Of a stretch of 64,000 bases of DNA, positions 36,975 to 47,900 are shown one piece after another; position 1 is the stretch's first letter; each line of letters starts with the position of its first letter. The notes beneath the pieces were generated by a model. That model searched no databases. It saw only the letters and a program-made list of their open reading frames with translations, and was not told where the DNA came from. Origin of the DNA: Helichrysum umbraculigerum (lineage: Eukaryota; Streptophyta; Magnoliopsida; Asterales; Asteraceae); the NCBI GenBank assembly GCA_949592205.1, contig CATIUR010000001.1:241664250-241728249 (forward strand). Reading direction: 5' to 3'. Both the position numbers and the translations under genes were made by a program.

Positions 36975-37023
36975 GTAATATGGTAATCATTGCGTTGGCC
37001 AGACGCTTAAATTATCGTATTAC
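36975..37023 (-). promoter_or_regulatory. Conserved TGGCCA stem-loop, Gypsy-1
   Basis: On the minus strand GTAATA pairs with TATTAC, TAAT with ATTA, and GCGT with ACGC, around a loop CTGGCCA (TGGCCA at 36996-37001). It lies between PBS and gag, where packaging and dimerisation signals of retroelements usually sit. Confidence 0.65.
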
Positions 37024-37183
37024 TTTAAACACATCCATAGTCTGCACGCCACATTTCGAGTAAGGAATCATTAACAATTCATTAACCCATAATATATCCT
37101 ACTAAATCATGCTCAACATCATAATAAAATTGGTCTAAGTCCAAGTACCCACTAATGGTGGATACCTGAATCCCTTAAACCGT

Positions 37184-37195
37184 GCTCTGATACCA
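37184..37195 (-). promoter_or_regulatory. Gypsy-1 primer-binding site
   Basis: Minus strand TGGTATCAGAGC, 3 bp after the 5' LTR. Next to it, the stretch CCACTAATGGTGG with flanks is also kept in Gypsy-2. Confidence 0.92.
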
Positions 37196-37198
37196 ACT

Positions 37199-39403
37199 TG
37201 AAACACCCCGTAAACGTACCATTTTTTTTTTTTTTTTTTTTTCATTATTACTTCTTTTTAATATAACGACTCACTAGCTTTGAATACAATTTTATAATTT
37301 CGTATACTTCGCAAGTTAACAATAATCATTTTCTGAAACTAGGCTGAATCCGCCGGATTCCCTGGGAATCCGCCGGATTCAGGTGAATCCGGTCGGATTC
37401 TTATGAATCCGCCGTATTCCGCGACTTTTCAGACTCAACTCATGGACAGAACCAAACTTAAGGAATCCGTTTTGGAATCCGCCTGGGAATCCGCCGGATT
37501 CACGAGAATCCGGCCGGATTGGGATGAATCCGTCCGGATTCCTCCCTATTCCAGCAGACCCTGCAACCTGCACAACTTATGACCAAAACTCTAACTTTAA
37601 ACGTGCATAACTTTTGAACGACAACACCTGGAGACCTGAAACTTTGTGTGCACGTTTATATGACCAAAATGAAGACTTCCCTTTTTGCACTTTTTCAAAT
37701 TTCATGAAAATTCTCATTTTGACCCGTTAACTCAATTTCGGCTATTTCTAATCAAAATTTTGACACATCAAGTTCTTATTCACTCAACATCTGACTTTGG
37801 TCTTTTTATCACACTTTCAATACATCATTTACAACTTATTAATGTCATTACATTGACCTTACTTGAATATGACTCATAAAACTTATTGGTCACCCATTTG
37901 GGCACCAAAACGACCCGATTGGGTCTTTGACCATTTCAACCCATTCTCTTGGTCAATTCTCACCTAATTGACTTAGCTAAGTCAAACTAACTCATAAATA
38001 TCAACCTTTAACCATTATACTCATACAAGCCATTTTTTTTTCACTTTTATATCAAACTTTTATACATTCATTACTAATTCGAACTTCAAACATACAAGTC
38101 TCACTACCTTGATCTCAACTCTGACTTTAAATTTAACTTTGACTACAGAGTTGACTTTCTCAAAACATCACATATACAACAAGTGAGACTACATATTGTT
38201 TTCAAAACATCAAACTATAAATCTTAAACTTTACGACGGGGGTGTACATATCAAGAGCATGATTAAGAGGGATTAGCTTGTTACCAAAACCGTGCAACAA
38301 GCTCCACCAAAAGCTTTTAAACGTGTCCCTTGCCCAAGTCCCCTCTATTAACACTTGGCTCACCTGAAATCATTTAAACATAACACGTAAGCTAATGCTT
38401 AGTAAGTAATGGAAGCTTTAACATAAACATCAACATCACATTAAGGATCCTTAAACATCATTATGCTAACTACTACTAGTTAACATTTATACCAAGCTAA
38501 TGGTCATGATCCATTACTTGGAAAACCGTCAAGCTAATGGCTCACCCATTACTTGACTCCATATACATATCCATCTACTTACCTTTATCTTGAAACTTAA
38601 CACAACTTGAAATAACTTCTCTTGCTTGATCACCTATACAATTACACATAGCATGATCAATTCACATAATTCTTTTACTTTCTTAGCTTAAATCTCATAA
38701 CTAGGTGTTACTCACAAACACCTATCATTCATCACTAGTGTTCCATAGTTAGGCTTTGAAATCATATGTAATTGGGTATTCATCACTTATCTAAGCATAA
38801 TCACTAATACTTCTTCTTAATTCATAAATTCACATATAGCCATAAACTATAAAACCCAATTTCATATGAACATAAATCTTTTAATCAAACTAACATAAAT
38901 TAAGCATAGCAATTAGCTTATTAACACTCATGGAACACTAATTTAACAACATAACTAACATACATGATCTTTCTCTCATCTAGGGTTTATAAAAACTTAA
39001 ACCCTAACATAATTTCACCATTAGAAAGGTTAAACATACCTTGTAGAAGCTTAATTTGATGATTACAAACTTCAATCACATAAACCCTATGTAAATTTCT
39101 GATTTCTTCTTGATATTCTTGGTTTCCCTCTCAAAATTCACACACATACGTATGATATAAAATCTGGAACATTTCTGAATTTTGTAGGAAGATAAGTATT
39201 ACCATTTTTACACTTTAACCCCCTGCACTTTCCTTCTTTACATATCTAACCCCTCTAACAACTTTTCTTTTAATTGGTTAGTCCTTCTAACCAAGTTCTA
39301 AACTTTTCGTTACTTTAAACATTTAACATATTAAATACATATAAAACTGAAACATAAACGTATATTAAACTATAAAAAACTTACGTATTTTAGGGGTGTT
39401 ACA
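37199..39403 (-). repeat. Gypsy-1 5' LTR
   Basis: 2205 bp, apparently identical to the 3' LTR except for the poly-T tract: here about 21 T followed by CATTATTACTT, there one longer T run. Confidence 0.95.
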
Positions 39404-39461
39404 CTAGGGTTTCTTTTAAAGGTTGAGGTGGTGGTACCGCTACCGATTTGCTGTTTGGCAT
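39404..39461 (-). pseudogene. U-box 62-like fragment, start of exon 1
   Basis: On the minus strand an ATG at 39461-39459 opens a frame (MPNSKSVAVPPPQPLKETLA) that runs into the CTAGG target duplication. Counting the duplication once, this ATG is in frame with the exon 1 part on the other side of Gypsy-1: 584 nt to the donor, phase 2, matching exon 2. So Gypsy-1 landed about 19 codons after the start. Confidence 0.6.
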
Positions 39462-40261
39462 ATGAAACACACAATTTGATACAGAATTTGCTACGACGAT
39501 TTATTCGGTATATAATTACGAGGTTGTTTATTCGGTATATAATATAATTACGAATTTCAGTTTCAAATTTCAAACACAAGTTTATGCTTTTGAAATTTAA
39601 AAATTAAAAATTTCAAATTTAAATTTACAATACAAATTAATTAATTAAGCTCCTATAATTTCGCAACAGATAGGGGTAATATAGTAAAATTAGTCAATAA
39701 AAAATGACATATTACGTAAACAATGGTGTTAATCTAAATCAGTGGTTCAGATTTGTTTATCAAACTCATTTAACGGGTAAGATTAAATCAAACGAATCTA
39801 AATTCAAAATGTATACGTATTAAGACTCGTCCAATAATAATAAAAAGAGATTTATAAATTAGTGATTAATATAGAAATAGTTGTATATATTTAATTTTAA
39901 TTCTATGTCGAGTAACCCTTAGCCATTTTTTTAATGCAACATATCACTTTACTTGCTTTTATATAACATAAATAAAGTTTTACAATCCGATGAATCGAGT
40001 TATGGCAAAGCTTTTTCCTTTCATATAACATAAAGTTTTACAATCCGATGAATCGAGTTTTGACAAAGCTTTTTCCTTCCATTAGAGATGCTCGTCGTTG
40101 TAGTGCTATATAGAAATCATATAATCTATAATAACCAGTATTGTCAATAAGAACCAAATGTAAAAACACACATTTGACAAAATAGAAACAATTCAAAATT
40201 CAAATGATTGACAGAATTGAGAAAGGTTTAAGATTCTAAAATAAAACGTAATGAAGGAATT
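39462..40261. other. Intergenic, no gene seen
   Basis: AT-rich 5' flank of the U-box fragment. It contains a near-perfect 50-bp tandem duplication around 39960-40075 (ATATAACATAAA...AGTTTTACAATCCGATGAATCG). ORFs here are short and unsupported. Confidence 0.45.
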
Positions 40262-40279
40262 TCATCGAACACGTTGAAT

Positions 40280-40690
40280 ACGAACAATCAAACATTGATA
40301 CACCCCATTCCTCGGAATACGAACAATCAAACATTGATACACCCCATTCCTCGAAATGTGAACATTTATCATGTTTTTTTTTTTTTTGAAATGCAGTTTT
40401 GAATCACTGACGGACCTAGGCAGGTAGTGGTCCACCTGATCATCTCCATAATGCACCATCGAGAAGAAACCCAATTGGGAAAACTCCTCACCACGGAGCC
40501 CAAAGGCCCAATGGATTTTCCATGTACCGAGTGGGGGTCGAACCCCCAACCTGTGGCAAATGCCAAGGATGCTCAACCAACTGAACCAGGTCTCAAGTAC
40601 ACATTTATCATGTATTTGATGAATAAACATTGATATACCTCATTCCTCGAAATGTGAACATTTATCATGTATTTGATGAATAACCAGAGA
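40280..40690. repeat. Tandem copies of an ACATTGATACACC...CCTCG unit
   Basis: Three copies of a roughly 45-bp unit (ACATTGATA(C/T)ACC(C/T)CATTCCTCG(A/G)AAT...) begin near 40291, 40331 and 40629. The SINE separates the second from the third. The tandem array is therefore older than the SINE. Confidence 0.65.
40375..40600 (-). mobile_element. tRNA-derived SINE
   Basis: On the minus strand the element starts at 40600 with a tRNA-like head: box A-like TGGTTCAGTTGGTTGAGC and box B GGTTCGACCCC. It continues with an unrelated body and ends in a poly-A run at 40375-40388. A 13-bp target duplication ACATTTATCATGT flanks it (40362-40374 and 40601-40613). Length is about 226 bp. The 122-codon ORF across it is not a gene. 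Confidence 0.9.
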
Positions 40691-40990
40691 TAGAGTTAAG
40701 CTCACATTGCAGCTTAACAATAACTCCAACTCAAAGAGATATTTCATATCGTCAAGCAACACAATAAAACACAAAATTTAGATCAAGAAACTTGAAATTT
40801 ACCAATGCAAAACAATTAACTTGATGGATAACTTAGATTACTACACGGAAACAAAGTTGAAGCAAAAAAGCCTAAAATTCTAGACACTATTCCACAACCC
40901 AACATTTAGAAACCAACAATAGAAGGAAATCCATTCTTGTTTTAAGGTTTTTGAAGCTCAACAAAGCAAGCAACACACGAAGTCAAACAT

Positions 40991-42510
40991 CTACAGAACT
41001 AGCCTGAAGGTTAGATTAATTCGTGCAGATATAGCTTTCACTCGTTTAGGAACTGAGTGGAGCCAGTCACGTTGGGTATTACCCCTCATCATCAACAGTG
41101 ATCCGTGTTTCAACTTGAAACTGTATTGCTCTTCACAATTACTATTCTTAGCTCGCTTGCTTTGAGGCTCGCCATCAACTGCACCCACAGAAACATGATA
41201 TGGAATCAGTACAAGATATATATGTGTGCTAACTTTGATATTGGAACACATTAGAAAAACAAATGTTATATACAGTGTGTGTACCTTGAGATTTCTTACT
41301 ACTTTTTTCCTTTTTCTTCAAGAGAAAGTCGCGCTCACACCCAAAGGAAATGGAGGCAATTTCTGGAGTGGGTCCATAAACCGTCTCATTATCAGCATGC
41401 CAACCAACATAGTCATTACCAGTGTTGTATCTATTTATAAGTAAGCTGTTGAAATGACTTTCAGGAAAGGCTTTGTGTACCTAAAAAGAAACAGATGGCG
41501 TTCAGCAATCAATCAACAATATAATGATAATTATAAGTAGAGATCATAATTAGTTACCTCGTCCAAAATCTCCTTGAGAGGCGGGAAATCATCCCAGCAA
41601 TAGGCATGTGGCTGATACCCACTATAACTTAATTCCTTCAATCCTTTATCTGCAATATAGCATACATCTCTAGGCTGCAAACACAACAAATGATAATACG
41701 AACGAAACATGTAAAATTGTTAACTGATTAAGATACAAGGGTTCTCCAACTACAACTACAGGTTTGACCAATTTGGTTTAGAAGTCAATACAAACACAAC
41801 TCATTCATAGCTTATTTGCATTAGCTTTTTAAGGGATTTTTTTAGCTTATTTGCATTATCTGAATGCAAAAGGCCATTGTCACTTGCCAAAAAGCTTTTA
41901 GCTTTTTTAGCTTACAACGCATTAATAAAGCCATTTTGTGAAGCCATAAACTTGAGCAAGGTGATATGCTAACAAAGCTACTGATAAGCAAAAACTCAAA
42001 CACATAAGCTAACCCAAACACCCCCTACATACATAGAAAGATCAAACAAGCACTCCTATAAAAACCAAATTTCAGTTAGCAGTAACTAAACCCCTAACAA
42101 ACTGATTATAAAAACAGCCCAAAACAACAAGTATCTTATATTTATGATCTACGAATGATGGAGGAAATAGATACCTGAAGAAAATGTTTGCCAAAGACAC
42201 GAATGGTGGGTCTGGTCCATGGGATGTGTTTATCGATATAATTAAAGTAATCCCATGACTTGTCGTAAGTTAGAAAACGGGGATAGTACACCACCTCGCT
42301 CCCATTGCCCAAATCTTTTATTTCCTTCTTCACATTTACATCTTCACTTTCGCTGAAATTAGGGCTCGCCAATGCTAACTGCGTCTGCATCTCTCGGATT
42401 GAAAAACCAATGTGTTTCTTTTTTACTACACGCCTAGTTAATGCACCGATCATCTGTGTTTGTACGATTTGATCGAGTTTTATAATCGACGTTTGTGTTA
42501 CCAATGGCAT
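40991..42510 (-). CDS. ALKBH2: DNA oxidative demethylase ALKBH2-like
   Basis: Four exons on the minus strand: 42175-42510, 41558-41674, 41285-41480 and 40991-41178, with GT/AG introns (donors CAG|GTATCT, GAG|GTAACT, CAAG|GTACAC; acceptors TTTGCAG, TTTTTAG, GGTGCAG). Together 837 nt encode 278 aa and a stop. The protein is a 2-oxoglutarate/Fe(II) dioxygenase that repairs alkylated bases such as 1-methyladenine and 3-methylcytosine by oxidative demethylation. Visible motifs are WTRPTIRVFGKHFLQ, the iron-binding GWHADNE (His and Asp), the distal His in WLHSVPKR, and the 2OG-binding ARINLTFR near the C-terminus. The N-terminus is a short variable basic region with KKKHIGFSIREM. No lesions were seen. 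The start was taken at the first ATG of exon 1. It sits alone between a SINE and an Ole e 1 family gene. Confidence 0.93.
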
Positions 42511-44364
42511 GCCGTTTAAGCACAGAACTCGGTTAATCTTTCACCGCTAAAGAGAAATTAAGCAGGGTTAAATCATCCCGATCTTGATCTTAAAATTTTA
42601 CGATTATATCATACCTGTGAACGAAAACATACCTGTGAACAAAAACGATCCGATCTTAAAATAATAGGATCCGATCTTATGTCGATTTGGGCATAAAATG
42701 TTACGATCTTGATCCCATCTTAAAATATAAATTATTTGATTTTTGTTCGATAAAAATTTAACAAAATATAAATTATTTGATTTTTGTCCAATAAAAAGTT
42801 AACATGCTTATCATTTAATCAATTACTACACGTAAAACTATTCAATTCTTAAACTAAAATAGTTTAGCACGTGAAAATCTATATCTTTAATAACAAATAT
42901 ACTAATCTAAGTCGCTATGATACTATGAATTAATGTTATGGTGTTTAAACTATAAAAGTTTAATTAATTTGTCATGCATTTGATCTTTTATATGTATTAT
43001 AATACACATTTATGAGACTATAATGTATGAGTAGGATCTTATGATCCCGATCCGATCTTATGATTCCGATCATGTGAATATAAAAATGATCCCAGGTAAG
43101 ATCCGATTTTGACAACCTTGGTTAAACCTTTTTTTATTTTATTTTATTTCAACAGTAAACTTAATATACTTTCAACACATTCAGCCCCTCAAGTATTTTA
43201 CCCAAAAAGTTAAAACTTCTATAGTTAAGGTTTACCAAATTGAATTATCAAAGTTGACCAACGACTAATACACACAATATATATTATTTAACAATTTAAA
43301 ATATACTCCGTATAGAAGTTACAAATTATTTTTGGGATGTTACCAAACATAATTTTAACATTTATAAATCATTTAATTAATTGAAATGTAGAATTTTAAT
43401 ATATTAGATGAACTATAATGTTTAATCCATATATATAGATATCAGTTAATGATGGTTCGATTACATTGATACGATTGGTTTGTGGTCACTCCTTTTGGGG
43501 GCATGGTTGAATCCATATACGAACGTCAAGAACTCAAGATGTTTGATGTTACGATAAGATGCTATAATAGCAATGGGTTTTGCTTTGTGCTTCGTATTTC
43601 AACAGTCGATTGGAAATTGGTATGATGTGCACGTACGTACCTTGTTACTTATCAGGTTAAAGGTACTTCTGTCAAATATAACTATTTGTCAGAGTTAGCT
43701 AGCCCTTCACAAGGCTGTGCATTCGAAGTACCAGTTGTATATGTTCGTCCCCTCATAGATTTTCCAGATCGATACACATTGTCCTTTTTCATTTTATAGT
43801 TGTGATCAATCGCAGCTTCGCAGAATCTCAGGAAAAACAAATGGCTGCAGCCTGCAGGAGGAGTTTACCCTTTGGACAACCTCAAGTGAGAAAGATAATT
43901 TTGTAACAGTATTTTATACATCCAAGGTGGCTAGCTTGTATGTCTGAATATTAATGCAGAGTCAAAACTTTTGTATAACAGATAACTAAAACCGGAGATA
44001 TATTTAATTGTGATGTAAGAAAAACAAAAGACAGATAGGGCAGGCTTGACTAAAGAGATGATAGTGAATGTTTGTGGCATTAAAAGATTACATAAGATAT
44101 ACAAGTTGGCTGCCTACTTTTTTCTTTGTTTATGGCCATTTTAATTTACTCATATACCCCTGTATATCTTCCTAAATAAGCATTACCATTTAATGTTTTT
44201 CTCCTTTGTAATCGAGGTGTTGATATAAAAAGTCTCAAATACCCTTTTCACCACCTGTACTTTTTCGGTTGCTATTAATAGTCAACGTTTTTAATATAAC
44301 TAGTTGAAGGGTAATTATGTAATTCTGATGTGAAAGGTAAAAGACCAGATGATGCAAAATGTAG
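42511..44364. other. Intergenic between divergent ALKBH2 and Ole e 1 family gene
   Basis: No coding block is seen. About 42570-42730 and 43030-43115 hold many GATC(C)CGATCTTA-type words in both orientations. The outer parts (CAGGGTTAAATCATCCCGATC... and ...GATCCGATTTTGACAACCTTG) look like a decayed inverted-repeat transposon of about 550 bp, without a clear target duplication. The rest must contain both promoters. Confidence 0.45.
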
Positions 44365-44372
44365 TATAAATA
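44365..44372 (+). promoter_or_regulatory. TATA box of the Ole e 1 family gene
   Basis: TATAAATA lies 126-133 bp before the ATG at 44498, in a plant promoter context, with a short AC-rich leader in between. Confidence 0.55.
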
Positions 44373-44497
44373 AAATCTGTCAATCCAATGCAATGCAATG
44401 CAGCGGGTAGCTTATCTCCCCACATTCAAACTTTTCTACTCTTACCTATTAACAAATAACAGAAAAATATATAAAAGTTCAACCCAAATCAAGTAAG

Positions 44498-45137
44498 ATG
44501 ATGATGATGATCCAATTTAATGGGTACTTGATCAGTTTGATGGTAACCATCATGTTATTTGGAGGTCCAGCGACGGCTAACTCGTTTGATCATGAGTTGA
44601 TCAGACTAGCAGCTGGATACGGAGAAGAGAAGGTCTCTACAGTGGTGGTCTCTGGGACGTTATTTTGTGATATGAATACTCACCTTCCCTCACATCCAAT
44701 CCCTGGTATATACATAAAATATTCCATTACTATGCATATATATGAAATAACAGAATACTTATTTGATAATATATGTTAATTTGCAACTTATATTTATGTG
44801 TGCAGGTGCATCAGTGGGTGTATCGTGTAGTCATACTAACAAAAAAATAAGTAAATCAAATTGGGTAAGAGGCAAAACCGACGAATATGGAGATTTTGTC
44901 ATTGATCTTCCTTCCCATCTTCATGCAATTCCAAATATGAAAAAGAGATGCCTTGTTACAGTTCTTCGGGTACCAAAGCAGTCTCCTTGCCACATAGGTA
45001 AACATCACACAGCTTCAGCTGGGATAAAGTTGTCATCTTCAGGGAATGGAATTCGCACTTATTCCACCCACGGGATCCATTTGAAACATAAACATTCACA
45101 ACCATTCAACACAAGGAAAATAGTGCAGTCGTTGTAA
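44498..45137 (+). CDS. Pollen Ole e 1 / extensin-like family protein
   Basis: Two exons, 44498-44705 and 44806-45137 (donor CCTG|GTATAT, acceptor TGTGCAG), total 540 nt, 179 aa. The N-terminus is a signal peptide (hydrophobic LISLMVTIMLFGGPATA, cleavage likely after it), so the product is secreted, probably to the cell wall. The Ole e 1 fold is suggested by VVVSGTLFCDMN at the domain start, a second Cys in GVSCSH, the D-E-Y-G-D-F strand, and KKRCLVTVLR with a following SPCHI. The C-terminus is His/Lys/Ser-rich rather than proline-rich. The first of four consecutive ATG codons was taken as start; any of them gives the same signal peptide core. The function within this broad family is not known. 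Confidence 0.85.
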
Positions 45138-45677
45138 TTAAAAGTCACACGTCACAACAGTTATAGGTTGTGGAACTTGATCTTTTCTCCTAAGTTCATC
45201 TGTCATGTGTGTGTGCATCTGCTACTCCTGGCAGCTCATAAAAACGATACATGTACATAGACAAAATATAGTTTGGGTTGTATAAGAAAGTATTGTATGA
45301 TGAAACGGCTTATATATATACTGGGTGATTAAAAAGATATTGAGAAGTTAACTTCTACACTTTAATTTTGTAATCTTATTCATACTTGATAGAAATTGCG
45401 TGGGAATTCTAAAGATAGTCATTTGTTTGTAGATCGAGGTACAAAGTTTACATCAATCAAATCTAAATATCAAATGACACTAATAATCTTAAATTGATCA
45501 ACAAAGAATAATTTAGACGTGTCGAGTTGATTTGGCACATTTTTTTCATATCTTTTTCGAATTCCACGCTGCATGAAAAAGAAGATATTGTGGTTTGGGT
45601 CGGGGTAGAAATAACTGAATTTGGAGATACAATATATAATGATTTACGATAAGACGTTTAACACCGGTGTGTCTTTA
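45138..45677. other. 3' flank, no gene seen
   Basis: AT-rich sequence after the Ole e 1 family gene. It should hold its polyadenylation signal (several AATAAA-like words), but none stands out. Confidence 0.4.
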
Positions 45678-45680
45678 TTA

Positions 45681-47808
45681 GACCATCCGCAGTCGTAACA
45701 CCAGAACGCCCATTATTCAGTCGCCACATCAGCATAACTCCACAACACCATTTCATCACACATAATCATAACACCAGAACGCCCATTATCCCCCCGGGCC
45801 CCACTATTTTCCACATAATTTTCACTTATTTAACAAAACAAATACAATTTAATTAAATACAACACATTTCAATAATTTAAAAACAATACAATTCAATAAT
45901 TAAAATACAATACGATAGAAAAAATAAAGAGTACAAAAATTTAAAAAGCGTTACTCCTAAAAATAAAAAGCGTTACAATCCTAAAAATAAAAAACGTTAC
46001 AATCCTAAAAATAAAAAAACATTACAATCCTAATAATTAAAATACATTACAATAATTACTCTTCTTCATTATTCTCCCGATTTAGTATGCGAAAGTTTGG
46101 TGGAAGCCTCCAAGTGTGTTCGGTGGGATCGTCTCGTAGTTGGTCGTGCACCCGTTTATCACGCATTTCTTTAATTCTTGATTGTCTGTCTTCTACACAA
46201 GTCCTAAAATCCCGCCGAGGCCGGTTAGAAGGGTCATCGATCATCTCCTGCTCGATAGAAGATATTGCGAAACCGTTATCCTCTTGTATCATGTTATGTA
46301 ATATGACACAAGTGTACAACTGTCTTCGCATCTTGTTAACACTCATAGCTCTCCCCGCAATCTTTAAAATTGCAAACCTTCCTTGAAGTACACCAAAAGT
46401 GCGTTCAACATCTTTTCGTGCACTTTCTTGAAATTTCTTGAACTTGGCTCGTTTCTCATCAGTAGGGGAGTGAAAGGATTTGACAAGTGTACACCAATCC
46501 GGATAAATACCATCGGCAAGATAATACCCTTTTGTGTAGTGATGTCCATTGACATCAAAGTCTGCGGGTGGACCGGTGTTATTTTTAATGGAATCGAACA
46601 ACGGAGACACGTTTAAAACATTTATGTCGTTGTTCGAACCCGCCATACCAAAATAAGCATGCCATATCCACATGTCGTATGAAGCAACAACTTCGAGCAT
46701 AATGGTCGGGTGTCCGTGATCACCCCTAGTGTACTGGCCTTTCCATGCATTCGGGCAATTTTTTCATTGCCAATGCATACGGTCAATGCTCCCAAGCATT
46801 CCTTTAAACCCGTGTTTCTGCTCGTGTGCTTCATATAACCGAGCAATATCCGTAGCCGTGGGCTTTCTCAAATACTCCGCTGAGTAAAAATTGAAGACGC
46901 ACTTACAAAAGTTGTTAAGACAGTCGATTGACGTTCTTTCGCCCATTTGTAAGTATTCATCGAAAATATCAGCGGCGGTTCCATACGCCAATTGGCGTAT
47001 GGCAGATGTGCACTTTTGTAGTGCTGTAAAACCAAGCCGACCAAGTGCATCTGGTTTTTGTTTAAAATAATCAAAGTGGTCGGGAATAGGTTCAACAGAG
47101 TAATCGGAGATACCTTGTACAATTCGAACAAATAATTGTCGACGCATGTGAAAACGTCGCTTGAACAAGTTTGGAGGATACTTTGGGTTCTCCGAAAAGT
47201 AGTCGTCCCACAAGCGTTGTTGGGCACCTTCACGATCTCTTTGAATGTAGTTTCGAATTCATGGTGGTCTAGAACTTTGACCGGCCTCACTATTTTTTTT
47301 AGCCCAGTAAGCTTGCATAAGCTCAACAATAACTTCATCTTCCGAAGACGATTCACAAATAAGATTAATCGCATCCATTTTTTGGGTTTTTTTGTAAGAA
47401 TTTTATGAAAGATATGAGTATTTGAATGTGTGAAATGAGTGGATAATTTTGATGTGTGAAATGAGTTGTATGTATGATATATATATAGGGTATGAAAAAG
47501 AAAAAAAAATATAAAAAAAAAAACCGTTGCCCAACAGTACAAAAAAAAAAAGTTGAATTTTTTTTTTTGTTTCTTCCTCCGCTCCACAACTGCTCCAACA
47601 CATATTTATTTAATTTTTTTTATTAAAAAGCGGATGAAACAAACGAGTATAACAATTAAATAATCGAGTGGGGCCCACGGTTTCTTCGTTCTCGTCCCGT
47701 TGTAACACCACGAACGCCTCAGAATGCCCGGGCAGAATGCCCTACTGTCGGCGTTCTAGGCGTTGTCGAGTGCCAAAACGCCCAATTCGGTACCCATTGC
47801 GGATGGTC
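45681..47808 (-). mobile_element. PIF/Harbinger DNA transposon
   Basis: Terminal inverted repeats GACCATCCGCA (45681) and TGCGGATGGTC (ending 47808) are flanked by the 3-bp target duplication TTA (45678-45680 and 47809-47811), the Harbinger signature. Length is 2128 bp. It contains a minus-strand transposase pseudogene; the second Myb-like protein of complete elements is absent. It lies downstream of the Ole e 1 family gene. Confidence 0.9.
46056..47378 (-). pseudogene. PIF/Harbinger transposase (DDE, Tnp4 type) with two stop codons
   Basis: From ATG 47378 the frame is continuous to the stop at 46056 except for two in-frame TGA codons: 47261-47259 (after SSRPP) and 46766-46764 (after DRMHWQ). 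Both look like C-to-T type changes on one or other strand (an Arg and a Trp codon). There is no frameshift. Recognisable parts are FKRRFHMRRQLFVRIVQ, IRQLAYGTAADIFDEYLQMG, GMLGSIDRMHW, ACFGMAGSNND-like HAYFGMAGSNNDINVL, the YYLADGIYP motif with its catalytic Asp, and DVERTFGVLQGRFAIL with the final acidic residue. The product would have cut and joined the element's ends; it is now inactive. Confidence 0.88.
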
Positions 47809-47900
47809 TTAATGGTGGGAAATATGAGATATGATAGTATACGTACGTGAAGAATAATCTTAAGGGTGTCCAAATGTTTAATTCAGGGTATTGATATGTG

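Larger units (their letters stand above)
36836..39039 (-). other. Candidate leader intron of Gypsy-1
   Basis: Donor CTACAAG|GTATGTT in the 5' LTR (exon end 39040) and acceptor CGTTTCAG|ATAAGATGAG (exon start 36835) 5 bases before the gag ATG. Splicing would remove 2204 nt including the dyad array, PBS and stem-loop. Gypsy-2 has the same two sites 2195 nt apart (58177-60371). Seen: conserved sites and spacing. Inferred: that they are used. Confidence 0.5.
30063..39403 (-). mobile_element. Gypsy-1: full-length Ty3/Gypsy chromovirus
   Basis: 9341-bp element on the minus strand: 5' LTR 37199-39403, PBS, leader with stem-loop, one gag-pol ORF, purine tract, 3' LTR 30063-32269. LTRs run TGTAACACCCC...GGGGTGTTTCA. 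The 5-bp target duplication CTAGG (30058-30062 and 39404-39408) is perfect. The LTRs are 2205 and 2207 bp; the only difference I could see is in the poly-T tract near their 3' ends, so the insertion is very recent. It interrupts exon 1 of the U-box 62-like fragment. The C-terminal chromodomain-like sequence and RT type suggest the Tekay/Del group. Confidence 0.95.

Noticed and set aside
30063..39403. Centromere-specific (CRM) chromovirus
   Set aside because: A chromodomain-like tail is present, but no CR motif could be identified and the RT and layout look more like the Tekay/Del group; centromeric location is not supported.
40530..40600. tRNA gene
   Set aside because: A- and B-box sequences are present, but it is the head of a SINE with poly-A tail and target duplication; the cloverleaf is not kept.
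40262..40633. Overlapping ORFs up to 122 codons on both strands
   Set aside because: They lie across the SINE and its tandem-repeat flanks.
42570..43115. Inverted-repeat DNA transposon between ALKBH2 and the Ole e 1 family gene
   Set aside because: The ends are only loosely similar and no target duplication was found, so it is described as intergenic sequence.
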